Assembly (NCBI GenBank): GCA_964588385.1 | Contig: CAZPPG010000014.1 | Location: 1 to 64,000, forward strand | DNA: 64,000 bases | Direction of reading: 5' to 3' | Origin: JAHBWV01 sp964588385 | GTDB taxonomy: Bacteria > Planctomycetota > Phycisphaerae > Phycisphaerales > UBA1924 | Shown here: positions 54,939-63,103 of the stretch, one piece after another | How the letters are laid out: the number at the start of each line of letters is the position of its first letter | How positions within the stretch are numbered: the stretch's first letter is position 1 | Made by a program: the position numbers and the translations under genes | The notes under the pieces: generated by a model | Seen by the model: the letters and a program-made list of their open reading frames with translations, nothing else | What the model was told of the DNA's origin: nothing | The model's database searches: none

Positions 54939-56960
54939 ATGGCTTTGCAACACCTCACCGAAGAACAGATCCGTGACTGGTCCCGCGAGCAGAAGGACCG
55001 GTGGTGGCTGGAGAAGGTCTACCGGGGCAACATGCCCCAGCTCACGCTCCGCTCGGCCGTCATCGGCTTCCTCCTCGGCGGCGTGCTCTCGGCCACCAAC
55101 CTCTACATCGGCGCCCGCACCGGCTGGACGCTCGGCGTCGGCCTGACCAGCGTCATCCTCGCATTCGTCGCCTTCCGCCTCTTTGCCAAGATCGGCGCCC
55201 GCGACCTCACGATCCTCGAGAACAACTGCTCGCAGTCCATCGCCACCGCAGCCGGATACATGACCGGGCCGCTCGTGTCAGGATTCGCCGCGTACATGTG
55301 GGTCCAGAACGAGGTTCTGCCCTGGTGGCAGATGTTCTGGTTCAACGTCGTGCTCTCCTTCATGGGTGTGCTGGTCGCTTTCCCCATGAAGCGCAAGTTC
55401 ATCAACGATGAGCAGCAGCCGTTCCCCGAGGGCCGCGCGTGCGGCGTCGTGCTCGACACCCTGTACACCTCCTCCGCCGCCGTCGGCGTCTTCAAGGCCA
55501 AGGCCCTGGGCATCTCTGCCGCGCTCGCGGGCGGCATCACGTTCATCTCGGGCGTCAACTTCATGACCTACATCCAGGAGCGACTCCTGGGCTTTGCAAA
55601 GGCGTGGCATCTGCCGCACAACCTCGACGCCTGGTACTACTGGATGGTCTCCAAGGGCTGGGCACCCATCCCCCGCCTCTCCGGCGTGGACATCCGCCAG
55701 CTCGGGCTCAGCCCGGCCCTGGATTTTGCGATGATCGGCGCCGGCGGGCTCATGGGGATCCGAGCCGCGTCAAGCATGATGATCGGCATGCTGATCAACT
55801 TCGTCGTCATCATCCCGTGGATGATCGCGATCGACGAGATCAAGCCGCAGACCGACCTGGTTACCGGCGCGGTCAAGCTCACGGCGGACGGCGAGCCGCT
55901 CTTCGGGCGCGCCTGGGTTCTGAACTCCTGGGCCCTCTGGTGGGGCATCATCATCATGGTCGTCGCGTCGATGGTCTCACTCTTCGCGAAGCCCAAGGTC
56001 TTCGTCGAGGCCTTCAACACGATCTTCAATCGGAAAGCCGACTCGAACCAGGGCAAGGACGTGCTCAAGGGGATTGAGCTCCCTCTCTGGATCTCATGGA
56101 TCGGCATCCCGATCTTCGGCGCGATCGGCGTCTGGATGGCTCACGCATGGTTCGGCGTTGACTGGTTCCTCGGCGCGATCTCCATTCCCCTGATCATTGT
56201 TCTCACCCTGATCGCCGCCAGTTCGACCGCCCTGACCGGCATCACGCCCACCGGCTCCCTCAGCAAGATCCCGCAGTTCATCTTCGGCGCCGCGGCTCCC
56301 AAGCACCCGGCCACCAATCTGATGACCGCCATCATGACCACCGAGGTCACGTCCAACGCCTCGAACCTGTTGATGGACATCAAGCCCGGCTACATGCTCG
56401 GCGGCAAGCCGCGCCACCAGGCCATCGGCCACTGCATCGGTGTCTTCTCTGGCGCACTCGCCGCGACCCCGCTCTTCTACCTGCTCTTCCTCTCGGATCG
56501 CCAGGAGGGCCAGACGGTCCAGCAGGCCATGGCTCCCGACGGCGGCCAGTTCGCCTTCCCCGGCGCGATGCAGTGGAAGGGCGTCTCGGACCTCATCACC
56601 TCGATCTTCGGCGGCCCGACCACCAGCAGCCTTCTCACCGGCTCGATTGTCACGTCCATGATCATCGCCGCGATCGTCGGCCTCGTCTTCGAGCTCTGGC
56701 GCGTCTTCTCCAAGGGCAAGTTCCCGATCAGCCCCCTGGCCATCGGCCTGGGCGTCGTGGTGCCTCCGGAGTCGACATTCGCGATGTTCATGGGCGCGGG
56801 TTTCTTCTGGCTTATGCACCGGAAGTACCACAAGAAGCCCGAGTCCAAGGGCAACATGCTCTGGATCCAGACGCATGAGCCGATCTGTGCAGGCCTTATC
56901 GCCGGAGCTGCCCTGGTGGGCATCGCCGACATCCTCGTCAAGGTCTTCCTGCTCAAGTGA
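54939..56960 (+). CDS. OPT family oligopeptide transporter
   Basis: A 673-residue inner-membrane transporter with about 14-16 helices. It shows SAVIGFLLGGVLSATNLYIG, NCSQSIATAAGYMTG, PFPEGRACGVVLDTLYTSS, SSTALTGITPTGSLSKIPQ and SNLLMDIKPGYMLGGKPRHQ, typical of the bacterial OPT family. Members carry small peptides or metal-siderophore chelates. It is divergent from the SSS-anmK-murQ run with 140 bases between starts, so co-regulated uptake of muropeptide-derived peptides is plausible but unproven. A strong hairpin follows the gene. Confidence 0.93.
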   Translation: MALQHLTEEQIRDWSREQKDRWWLEKVYRGNMPQLTLRSAVIGFLLGGVLSATNLYIGARTGWTLGVGLTSVILAFVAFRLFAKIGARDLTILENNCSQSIATAAGYMTGPLVSGFAAYMWVQNEVLPWWQMFWFNVVLSFMGVLVAFPMKRKFINDEQQPFPEGRACGVVLDTLYTSSAAVGVFKAKALGISAALAGGITFISGVNFMTYIQERLLGFAKAWHLPHNLDAWYYWMVSKGWAPIPRLSGVDIRQLGLSPALDFAMIGAGGLMGIRAASSMMIGMLINFVVIIPWMIAIDEIKPQTDLVTGAVKLTADGEPLFGRAWVLNSWALWWGIIIMVVASMVSLFAKPKVFVEAFNTIFNRKADSNQGKDVLKGIELPLWISWIGIPIFGAIGVWMAHAWFGVDWFLGAISIPLIIVLTLIAASSTALTGITPTGSLSKIPQFIFGAAAPKHPATNLMTAIMTTEVTSNASNLLMDIKPGYMLGGKPRHQAIGHCIGVFSGALAATPLFYLLFLSDRQEGQTVQQAMAPDGGQFAFPGAMQWKGVSDLITSIFGGPTTSSLLTGSIVTSMIIAAIVGLVFELWRVFSKGKFPISPLAIGLGVVVPPESTFAMFMGAGFFWLMHRKYHKKPESKGNMLWIQTHEPICAGLIAGAALVGIADILVKVFLLK

Positions 56961-56984
56961 CGCGGCATCGTCCCGATCTTGAAG

Positions 56985-57011
56985 GCAGGCTCTCGCCCCG
57001 CGAGAGCCTGC
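56985..57011. terminator. bidirectional terminator between OPT gene and guaA
   Basis: Perfect 11-bp inverted repeat (GCAGGCTCTCG against CGAGAGCCTGC) with loop CCCCG, followed by TTTC on the plus strand and preceded by GAA on the other side. It stands between two convergent genes. Confidence 0.85.
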
Positions 57012-57041
57012 TTTCATATGGCGTGAGATCGCGCAGACGCC

Positions 57042-58604
57042 TCACTCCCACTCGATCGTCGCGGGCGGCTTGCTCGAAATGTCGTACACCACGCGGTTCA
57101 CGCCGCGCACCTCGTTGATGATGCGGTTGGAGATCGTGGCCAGCACATCAAACGGGATCCGCGCCCAGTCCGCGGTCATGAAGTCCTGCGTCTCCACGGC
57201 TCGGATGGCGACCACGCTGTCGTAGGTCCGCCCGTCTCCCATGACACCCACGCTCTTGACTGGCAGAAGCACCGCAAAGACCTGGCTGGTCCGCCGATAC
57301 AGTTCGTTGGCGACAATTTCCTCCAGCAGGATCTCGTCGCAGTCGCGCAGAATGTCCAGTTGCGGCTTGGTGACCTCGCCGAGCACACGCACCGCAAGCC
57401 CCGGCCCCGGGAACGGATGCCGCCAGACGATCTGGGCCGGGATCCCCAGCACCTCCCCGAGCAGTCGCACCTCGTCCTTGAACAGGTTCCGCAGCGGTTC
57501 GATCAGCTTGAACTTCATGTCCGCCGGCAGTCCGCCGACGTTGTGGTGGAGCTTGATGTTGGCTGACTGCCCGGCGTGCCCATGCCCGGACTCGATCACA
57601 TCCGGATAGAGCGTCCCCTGCGCCAGATATCTCGCCGTGCCGACCGAGTCCGAGGCCTCATCAAACACCTTGATGAACCGCGCGCCGATCCGCTTGCGCT
57701 TCTCCTGCGGATCCGTCACCCCGACCAGATCCGAGAGGAATGCATCGGACGCGTCCGCGACGCGAAGGTCGATCTTGAAATGGTCCTTGAACGTCGCCTC
57801 AACAAGCTCACGCTCGTTCTTCCGCAGCAGCCCGTTGTCAACGAACACGCACGTCAACTGCTCACCGATCGCCTCGTGCAGCAGCACGGCGGCCACCGAA
57901 GAGTCCACGCCCCCCGAGAGCCCGCAGATCACGCGATCGCTCCCGACCTGCTCGCGAATCCGCGCGATCTCCTGCTTGGCGAAGTCCGCCATCTTCCACG
58001 TCCCGGCGCACCCGCACACCTCAAAGAGGAAGTTCCGGATGATCTCACCCCCGTGGGGCGTATGGGTCACCTCTGGATGGAACTGCACGCCGAAGAACCT
58101 TCTGCCCCCCTTCAGGAGGCGGACCGCCGCCTGCGGACAGGTGGGCGTGCTTGCCAGCGTCTCGAACCCCGCCTCTCCGAGCCCCGTCACCTGGTCCCCA
58201 TGCGACATCCACACGCTCGTCTTGCCGGGAATGGCCGCGAGCAGGTCCGATCTGTCGGTGACCGTCAGATTCGCGCGCCCGAACTCGCGATGCCCGGCGG
58301 GCGCAACCTTTCCGCCCATCGTCTGGCAGGCCAACTGCATGCCGTAACAGATTCCCAGCACCGGCACGCCCAGATCAAAGATTGCCGGATCGCACCTGGG
58401 CGCGCTCTGTTCATAGACGCTCGACGGACCGCCCGAGAGGATGATTCCCTTCGGATTCATGGCGCGGAGCTCCGACACTGAAATGTCCGGCCGGACCATC
58501 ATGGAGAAGACGCCTGCCTCACGCACGCGCCGAGCGATTAACTGCGCCGTCTGGGATCCGAAATCGAGGACCGTCACGAGTTCGTCATGAACACGCTGCG
58601 CCAT
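57042..58604 (-). CDS. guaA: GMP synthase (glutamine-hydrolysing)
   Basis: Converts XMP to GMP using glutamine and ATP. 520 residues: a class I glutamine amidotransferase (about 8-200) with catalytic Cys in GICYGMQLACQ and the His/Glu pair in GVQFHPEVTHTP. A PP-loop ATP pyrophosphatase (GLSGGVDSSVAAVLL) follows, then the dimerisation domain ending in ATIEWE, as in nearly all GuaA proteins. AAGGAG lies 8 bases before the ATG. All key residues are present. Convergent with the OPT gene. Confidence 0.97.
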   Translation of the reverse strand: MAQRVHDELVTVLDFGSQTAQLIARRVREAGVFSMMVRPDISVSELRAMNPKGIILSGGPSSVYEQSAPRCDPAIFDLGVPVLGICYGMQLACQTMGGKVAPAGHREFGRANLTVTDRSDLLAAIPGKTSVWMSHGDQVTGLGEAGFETLASTPTCPQAAVRLLKGGRRFFGVQFHPEVTHTPHGGEIIRNFLFEVCGCAGTWKMADFAKQEIARIREQVGSDRVICGLSGGVDSSVAAVLLHEAIGEQLTCVFVDNGLLRKNERELVEATFKDHFKIDLRVADASDAFLSDLVGVTDPQEKRKRIGARFIKVFDEASDSVGTARYLAQGTLYPDVIESGHGHAGQSANIKLHHNVGGLPADMKFKLIEPLRNLFKDEVRLLGEVLGIPAQIVWRHPFPGPGLAVRVLGEVTKPQLDILRDCDEILLEEIVANELYRRTSQVFAVLLPVKSVGVMGDGRTYDSVVAIRAVETQDFMTADWARIPFDVLATISNRIINEVRGVNRVVYDISSKPPATIEWE

Positions 58605-58730
58605 CGGGAAGCTCCTTGACCGGTGCGACCTCAGCCGCGGGAAGGGGCAAGGGTAGGAACCCTCCGCCCCCTGTCAAAGCCGAGTTCTCGGACGTCAAGG
58701 CCGGCTCGCGCGAATCCCCAGGGGTCTGTG

Positions 58731-58736
58731 TACCAT
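58731..58736 (+). promoter_or_regulatory. -10-like box, leaderless GTG start
   Basis: TACCAT, 7 bases, then GTG 58744 of the small lipoprotein gene. No ribosome-binding site. Supports GTG rather than the ATG two codons later. Confidence 0.5.
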
Positions 58737-58743
58737 CCAAAGC

Positions 58744-59115
58744 GTGAGAATGGTCACTTCAGCCGCGTCCGCACTCCTCGTCGCGCTCGTTTCAACGGGC
58801 GGGTGCACCAAGCCGATTCCCCGAGGGATTGACTCCTACGACCCTACCGGCCGCATTGAGGCCATGCTCGAGGTCGCCGCGACCAACGACCAGACGCAGT
58901 TCCCGCAACTGATCGCAGCGCTCGATTCGGATGACAGCGCAGTCCGGCTGACAGCGATCCGAACACTGGAACGTCTGACAGGACAGACACTTGGGTATGA
59001 TCATGCCGCGCCGGAGTCGGAGCGGCGGGCAGCGACCGATCGTTGGGTGGAATGGTACGAACAGCGGTCCAGCCCGATCGTCGGCGCGGCTGAAGCGCGT
59101 ATCGAGGGTTCGTGA
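58744..59115 (+). CDS. small lipoprotein with HEAT-like repeat
   Basis: A 123-residue predicted lipoprotein with lipobox STGGC (Cys about 21). The mature part is helical; QLIAALDSDDSAVRLTAIRT and LERLTGQTLGYD form one HEAT-like repeat. It ends with RRAATDRWVEWYEQR, a tail often found in planctomycete HEAT-repeat proteins. Start: GTG 58744 (two codons before an ATG), chosen because a TACCAT box ends 7 bases upstream. Role unknown; likely periplasmic scaffold. Followed by the RsbW-like gene at a distance of 35 bases. Confidence 0.75.
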   Translation: MRMVTSAASALLVALVSTGGCTKPIPRGIDSYDPTGRIEAMLEVAATNDQTQFPQLIAALDSDDSAVRLTAIRTLERLTGQTLGYDHAAPESERRAATDRWVEWYEQRSSPIVGAAEARIEGS

Positions 59116-59150
59116 CGTTCCTGCACACACGAGCCAGCCCGGGAGCACGC

Positions 59151-59639
59151 ATGAGCGACAAGCCCCACGTCAGATTGGAAGTCCTGAGCAACCCGCTCTA
59201 TCTCTGCGGAGCCCGGGAACTGGTCTCCGCCGTGGCCAAGCGGCTCTCGTTCGACGAGATGGCCTGCTGCCAGATCGCGTTGGCGGTCGACGAGGCGCTC
59301 TGCAACGTCATCCGCCACGGCTACGACAGACAGACCGATCGCCCGATCTGGTTGAGCATCTACCCCGAAGGGCCGTCGGATCGACCCGAGATGCTCCGGA
59401 TCGTCATTGAGGACGAGGCCAAGCAGGTCGAGCCGGACATCATCAAGAGCCGCGACCTGGAGGACGTTCGTCCCGGCGGATTGGGCGTTCACATCATCAA
59501 AGAGGTGATGGACGAGGTACGATACGAGAAGCGCGGTGCGGTCGGCATGCGTCTGACCATGTCCAAGAAGGTCGCCCCGCCCGATGGCGCAGGCGCGGTT
59601 TCGTCGTCCGCGTCGTGCACGGGGTGCAATCATGGCTGA
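59151..59639 (+). CDS. RsbW-like anti-sigma ATPase
   Basis: A GHKL-fold protein of 162 residues related to RsbW/SpoIIAB serine kinases that bind sigma factors or phosphorylate STAS antagonists. Motifs include CCQIALAVDEALCNVIRHGY (N-box with the metal-binding Glu and Asn), RIVIEDEAKQV (G1-like) and RPGGLGVHIIKEVMDEVRYE (G2-like). The ATG at 59151 has GGGAG 6 bases upstream; a GTG at 59112 overlapping the previous stop is also possible. The STAS gene starts within its last codons. No target sigma factor lies next to it, so the target is unknown. Confidence 0.9.
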   Translation: MSDKPHVRLEVLSNPLYLCGARELVSAVAKRLSFDEMACCQIALAVDEALCNVIRHGYDRQTDRPIWLSIYPEGPSDRPEMLRIVIEDEAKQVEPDIIKSRDLEDVRPGGLGVHIIKEVMDEVRYEKRGAVGMRLTMSKKVAPPDGAGAVSSSASCTGCNHG

Positions 59640-59979
59640 GATGTCCGCGATCGACATTCAGATTGACAAGCGGGACACGGCCGTTGTCGTCTCGCCCAAG
59701 GGCGATCTGGATATGAGCCGCTCTCCCGCGTTGCGAAACTCCCTGCGCGTTGTGCAGGGCGACAAACCCAAGACGCTCGTCGTGAATCTCGCCTCGGTGG
59801 AGTACATGGACTCGTCGGGCCTGGCCACGCTGGTCGAGGCGATGAAGAACGCCAAGTCCAACAGCACGAAGCTCGTCCTGTGCGCCATGAACCAGAAGGT
59901 GAAGGCGCTGTTCGAGATCGCCCGACTTCACCACTATTTCAACATCGTCCCCTCGCTTGATGACGCCCTGGGCTCCTGA
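59632..59979 (+). CDS. STAS-domain anti-sigma factor antagonist (RsbV-like)
   Basis: A 115-residue STAS protein: VVVSPKGDLDMSRSPALRN, a strand-helix core with LVVNLASVEYMDSSGLATLV, where the second Ser of MDSSG aligns with the serine phosphorylated by RsbW-type kinases, then a final helix. It is coupled with the RsbW-like gene by 8 bases of overlap, so the usual partner-switch pair is complete. Downstream lies a MlaE-like permease; MlaB, the partner of MlaE in other bacteria, is also a STAS protein. This protein may therefore serve a transporter instead of, or as well as, a sigma factor. The start could be ATG 59632 or 59641. Confidence 0.88.
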   Translation: MAEMSAIDIQIDKRDTAVVVSPKGDLDMSRSPALRNSLRVVQGDKPKTLVVNLASVEYMDSSGLATLVEAMKNAKSNSTKLVLCAMNQKVKALFEIARLHHYFNIVPSLDDALGS

Positions 59980-60016
59980 TTGACCCCCCGGCGCGCCGCC
60001 GCGGCCAAACGCACGC

Positions 60017-60877
60017 ATGACCCCTCCCGACACGGACTCGTCGACCCACGCTTCTCCCCGCATGCTCGGGGCCCTGTACAGCACGCTCAACATTGTCGGC
60101 GACCGCATGCTGAGCGTGCTCGGACACGTCGGCGACCTGCTGCTGCTCTTCGCCGGCGCACTCCACTGGTTCAGCCGAGGGTTCGTTGATCGCAAGGCAC
60201 GGCGCGGCAGCTCAGCCCTGATCATCCAGATCGTGCGCGTGGGCGTCCGTTCGATTTTCATCGTGAGCCTGGTCTCCGGCTGCGTGGGCCTCATCCTCGC
60301 GCTGCAGCTTGCCCCGCCGCTCGACGGCTTCGGACAGCGTGACCTCGTCGCGAACATCGTCGGCGTCGCCGTTCTGCGGGAACTCGGGCCGCTGATCGGG
60401 GCGATCGTGCTCACAGGGTTTGCGGGAGCGTCCATCGCCGCCGAGATCGGCACGATGGTTGTCAGCGAAGAAGTTGAGGCCCTCGAGGCCCACGCGCTCA
60501 ACCCGATCCGCTTTCTCGTCGTCCCACGCGTCTTTGCCACCATCGTCAGCATGAGCGCACTGGGCGTGATCGCCAGCCTCGTCTCCATCCTCGCCGCGAT
60601 GGCAGTGTCCGTAATTGTCCTTGACATCCCCGTCAGCACCTACATCGACAACACGCTCAACCAGGCCAAGCTCGTTGACTTTGTCACGGGCACCATGAAG
60701 GCCACGGTCTTCGGCGCTCTCATCGGCGTCATCGCGTGCGGCAACGGTCTCAAGGTCACGGGCGGAGCCGCCGGCGTCGGCAACGCGACCACCGGCACGG
60801 TGGTGCAATCAGTCGTAGCTATCGTCGTCGCCGACCTGGTCTTCACGGCAATCTTCTACGCACTCAAGCTGGTCTGA
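60017..60877 (+). CDS. MlaE-family ABC transporter permease
   Basis: A 286-residue membrane protein with five to six helices from about residue 70 on. It carries VSLVSGCVGLILALQLAPPL, LRELGPLIGAIVLTGFAGAS and AAEIGTMVVSEEVEALEAH, the loop that contacts the ATPase. ALNPIRFLVVPRVFATIVSM and KATVFGALIGVIACGNGL follow. This is the MlaE/YrbE permease of lipid-trafficking ABC systems. No MlaF ATPase or MlaD-like substrate-binding protein is nearby. The N-terminal 65 residues are an unusual extension. It lies 37 bases after the STAS gene on the same strand, which suggests a link with it. Confidence 0.92.
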   Translation: MTPPDTDSSTHASPRMLGALYSTLNIVGDRMLSVLGHVGDLLLLFAGALHWFSRGFVDRKARRGSSALIIQIVRVGVRSIFIVSLVSGCVGLILALQLAPPLDGFGQRDLVANIVGVAVLRELGPLIGAIVLTGFAGASIAAEIGTMVVSEEVEALEAHALNPIRFLVVPRVFATIVSMSALGVIASLVSILAAMAVSVIVLDIPVSTYIDNTLNQAKLVDFVTGTMKATVFGALIGVIACGNGLKVTGGAAGVGNATTGTVVQSVVAIVVADLVFTAIFYALKLV

Positions 60878-60905
60878 ACGAACGCTCCTGCAACGGGCCC
60901 GCCAC

Positions 60906-61892
60906 TCACCTTCGATAGCCGATCGGCTGCTCCGCGAGTCCATAGAGCTCTCTGAGAACCGTCATCCCGACGAGGCTCAGGCCCGCGACGCCGACGAGCA
61001 GCCACGCCGAGCCGCTCGCGTGTGATCCGCCATCTCCGAACAGCCACGCCGCGCCGTACAGAGGGAGCCAGAGCGTGCCGTATCGCACCACCCGTTCCGC
61101 CTGGCGCGCGGGCACACCGGGACGCCGGAGCCGGGACCACAGGAAGAGCCCAAAGGCGATCGCGACCGGCGCCTCCCACGCAAGAGATCCCGCCTCCACC
61201 CATCCCGGCCAGATCTCCCCGCCGTTCCGGCGCGAACTCCACCATCCGAGAACCAGCGTCCAGAACACCCATCCGGCTGCGACGGCGATTCCCGCGCGCC
61301 GGGAGAGCGTCGGGACCTTCCGCCCCACGACGTGAGCCACAACAGCGACGATCAACGCGTGCGTCATCACCACCCACACCGGCCAGAGAAACCTCAGGCC
61401 GACATTCGGGACCAGCATGTGACCCGCGTACACGAGCCCGAGCACCACAAGCCCGACGCCCGGAATGAACCGGGCCGCGAGCGTGTACACCAGGACCGCG
61501 ATCGACAGCAGCAGCGTCAGCACCACCGCCGCCGTCCCGAAGACCGTGGAGCCCAGAAGTGCGGCGACCAGCGCGCACGCCACGATCGCGATGCCGATCG
61601 CCGGCGTGACCCGTCCCGCCGCCATCGGTCGTTCGGGCTTCAGCAATCGGTCGCGGCGAAGATCGACCAGGTCGTTGAGGGCGGCGCCGAACGCGTAAAG
61701 CCCGACCGCCGCCGCCGCGCCGCCGAGAAGCAGCAGCCACAGCGGCTCCTGTCTCACCGTCATGCTCCCTGTCTCTTCCCCATTGACCCGCGACCAGAGC
61801 ACCACGAACCAGACATTTCCGATCGCGGCGAATCCGGACGTGATCCGGGTCAGGCGAAGGACGGGAGAAACCGATGAGAGCAGCGTTCGCAC
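60906..61892 (-). CDS. UbiA-family prenyltransferase
   Basis: A membrane protein of about 328 residues with eight to nine helices. The first Asp-rich motif is NDLVDLRRDRLLKPERPMAA, the NDxxDxxxD pattern that binds the prenyl diphosphate through magnesium. The second Asp motif is not clear. UbiA enzymes attach isoprenoids to aromatic or lipid acceptors; the acceptor is not evident. I take GTG 61892 as start, because TACCAT ends 6 bases before it, and because an upstream ATG at 61970 would overlap the divergent ribH start. The gene ends 28 bases from the MlaE permease, convergent with it. Confidence 0.85.
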   Translation of the reverse strand: MRTLLSSVSPVLRLTRITSGFAAIGNVWFVVLWSRVNGEETGSMTVRQEPLWLLLLGGAAAAVGLYAFGAALNDLVDLRRDRLLKPERPMAAGRVTPAIGIAIVACALVAALLGSTVFGTAAVVLTLLLSIAVLVYTLAARFIPGVGLVVLGLVYAGHMLVPNVGLRFLWPVWVVMTHALIVAVVAHVVGRKVPTLSRRAGIAVAAGWVFWTLVLGWWSSRRNGGEIWPGWVEAGSLAWEAPVAIAFGLFLWSRLRRPGVPARQAERVVRYGTLWLPLYGAAWLFGDGGSHASGSAWLLVGVAGLSLVGMTVLRELYGLAEQPIGYRR

Positions 61893-61898
61893 GCTCCC

Positions 61899-61904
61899 AT
61901 GGTA
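61899..61904 (-). promoter_or_regulatory. -10-like box, leaderless GTG start of the UbiA gene
   Basis: TACCAT on the minus strand, then 6 bases (GGGAGC), then GTG 61892. Confidence 0.5.
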
Positions 61905-61955
61905 CTTTCCTCGTGCCTCCCGGGAGCGTCGGATGATCCCTGCTGGCCGATGCTC

Positions 61956-61961
61956 TACGAT
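61956..61961 (+). promoter_or_regulatory. -10-like box, leaderless start of ribH
   Basis: TACGAT, then CGGCCTC (7 bases), then the ATG at 61969. It faces the UbiA promoter 52 bases away, so both divergent genes seem leaderless. Confidence 0.5.
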
Positions 61962-61968
61962 CGGCCTC

Positions 61969-62496
61969 ATGGTTCCAGCAGCACCCGAACAACCCAGGCA
62001 CCGGATCGCGGTGGTGGTCAGCCGCTACAACGCGACGGTGACCGACCGCCTGCTCGAAGGGGCTCTCGCGGAGGCCAAGCGTCGGAGCGGCTGGGTCGTG
62101 GACGTCTGGCACGCTCCCGGCTCTTTCGAACTGCCGGTCCTGGCCGATCGAGCCCTCGCGACCCAGCGATACGACGGCGCTGTGACCCTGGGGTGCATCA
62201 TCCGGGGTGAGACGACCCACGATCAGCACATCGCCTCCGCCGTCGCCCAGGGAATCGTGGACCTCTCGCTCAAGCACGGACGCCCGGTCACGCTGGGCGT
62301 CCTCACCGTCAACACGGCCGAGCAGGCCTCCGAACGCGCCGGCGGCAAGCACGGGAACAAGGGGGCGGACGCGATGGGCGCCCTGCTCGACGTCCTGACC
62401 GTCCTCGCTCAGGCCGGGCCGGCCGCCGCCAATCCATCACCGCAGACCTTTGCGATCTCATCCACCATCAACGACAAAGCATCCGGGTCTGTCTGA
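61969..62496 (+). CDS. ribH: 6,7-dimethyl-8-ribityllumazine synthase
   Basis: Penultimate enzyme of riboflavin synthesis, 175 residues. It has VVVSRYNATVTDRLLEGAL, HAPGSFELPVLA, GCIIRGETTHDQHIASA with the catalytic His, and PVTLGVLTVNTAEQASERAG. All match lumazine synthase. The ATG at 61969 has a -10-like box 7 bases upstream. The C-terminus extends about 20 residues beyond the common fold. nusB follows 16 bases later, a widely conserved ribH-nusB neighbourhood. Confidence 0.95.
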   Translation: MVPAAPEQPRHRIAVVVSRYNATVTDRLLEGALAEAKRRSGWVVDVWHAPGSFELPVLADRALATQRYDGAVTLGCIIRGETTHDQHIASAVAQGIVDLSLKHGRPVTLGVLTVNTAEQASERAGGKHGNKGADAMGALLDVLTVLAQAGPAAANPSPQTFAISSTINDKASGSV

Positions 62497-62512
62497 GCCC
62501 CAAGGAGTCTGA

Positions 62513-63103
62513 GTGAGCGTCAAGCGGGATCTGCGGCAGATGGCGATGGAAGACGTTCTCGTGCTTGGCGAGGCCGATGGCGCGGTGGCACAGCAGAGCA
62601 CCGCGGAGGATGCCCTCGCCGCTCTGGCTCCTGCCGAACGCGAGCGCGTCCTGACGATCGCCGCCCGGCGCCTTGCCTTTCAGGTCCTTTTCGAGCTCGA
62701 CTCCCGCCGCGATGCGGACGCCACCGACGCCGCGGCCATCCTCTCTCGCGCTCGCGGCATCACCCCCGAGCAGGTTCAGTCGCTTGTCGTTCTTGTTGCT
62801 GGCGCATATTCCGCCCGCAAGGAAGCCGACGCCGCGTACCAGCAGATTGCGCCGGAGTGGCCCTCCCACCGAATGGCTCCCGTCGATCGGGCGATCCTTC
62901 GGCTGGCATACTTTGAGATGACGGGCACCGACACGCACCCCAGGATCGTGATCAATGAGGCCGTTGAACTGGCCAAGTGGTTCAGTTCCGAGAAGGCGCC
63001 CGCTTTCGTCAACGGCCTTCTCGATCGTTTGATGAAGGGGTTGGGTGTTGGCGACACAAAGAAGGCTCCGCCCCCTGATTCGGGAGCGGATCTCGAGCCA
63101 TGA
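62513..63103 (+). CDS. nusB: transcription antitermination factor NusB
   Basis: An all-helical RNA-binding protein of 196 residues used in rRNA antitermination with NusE. The NusB fold begins near residue 45 (RRLAFQVLFELDSRR). The hydrophobic core is WPSHRMAPVDRAILRLAYFE, and the C-terminal signature is VINEAVELAKWFSSEKAPAF, then VNGLLDRL. An N-terminal extension of about 45 residues precedes the domain. The start is GTG 62513 with AAGGAG upstream. Its stop overlaps the ftsY ATG (ATGA), so ribH-nusB-ftsY form one transcript. Confidence 0.95.
   Translation: MSVKRDLRQMAMEDVLVLGEADGAVAQQSTAEDALAALAPAERERVLTIAARRLAFQVLFELDSRRDADATDAAAILSRARGITPEQVQSLVVLVAGAYSARKEADAAYQQIAPEWPSHRMAPVDRAILRLAYFEMTGTDTHPRIVINEAVELAKWFSSEKAPAFVNGLLDRLMKGLGVGDTKKAPPPDSGADLEP

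Noticed and set aside
53188..55146. Plus-strand frame of 652 residues opposite the SSS symporter
   Set aside because: Shadow of the symporter gene; extremely Arg/Asp/His-rich with no hydrophobic core.
60856..62352. Antisense frame of 498 residues across UbiA, ribH and the divergent promoter
   Set aside because: Crosses two well-supported genes and their promoters; composition is Gly/Arg-rich and non-protein-like.
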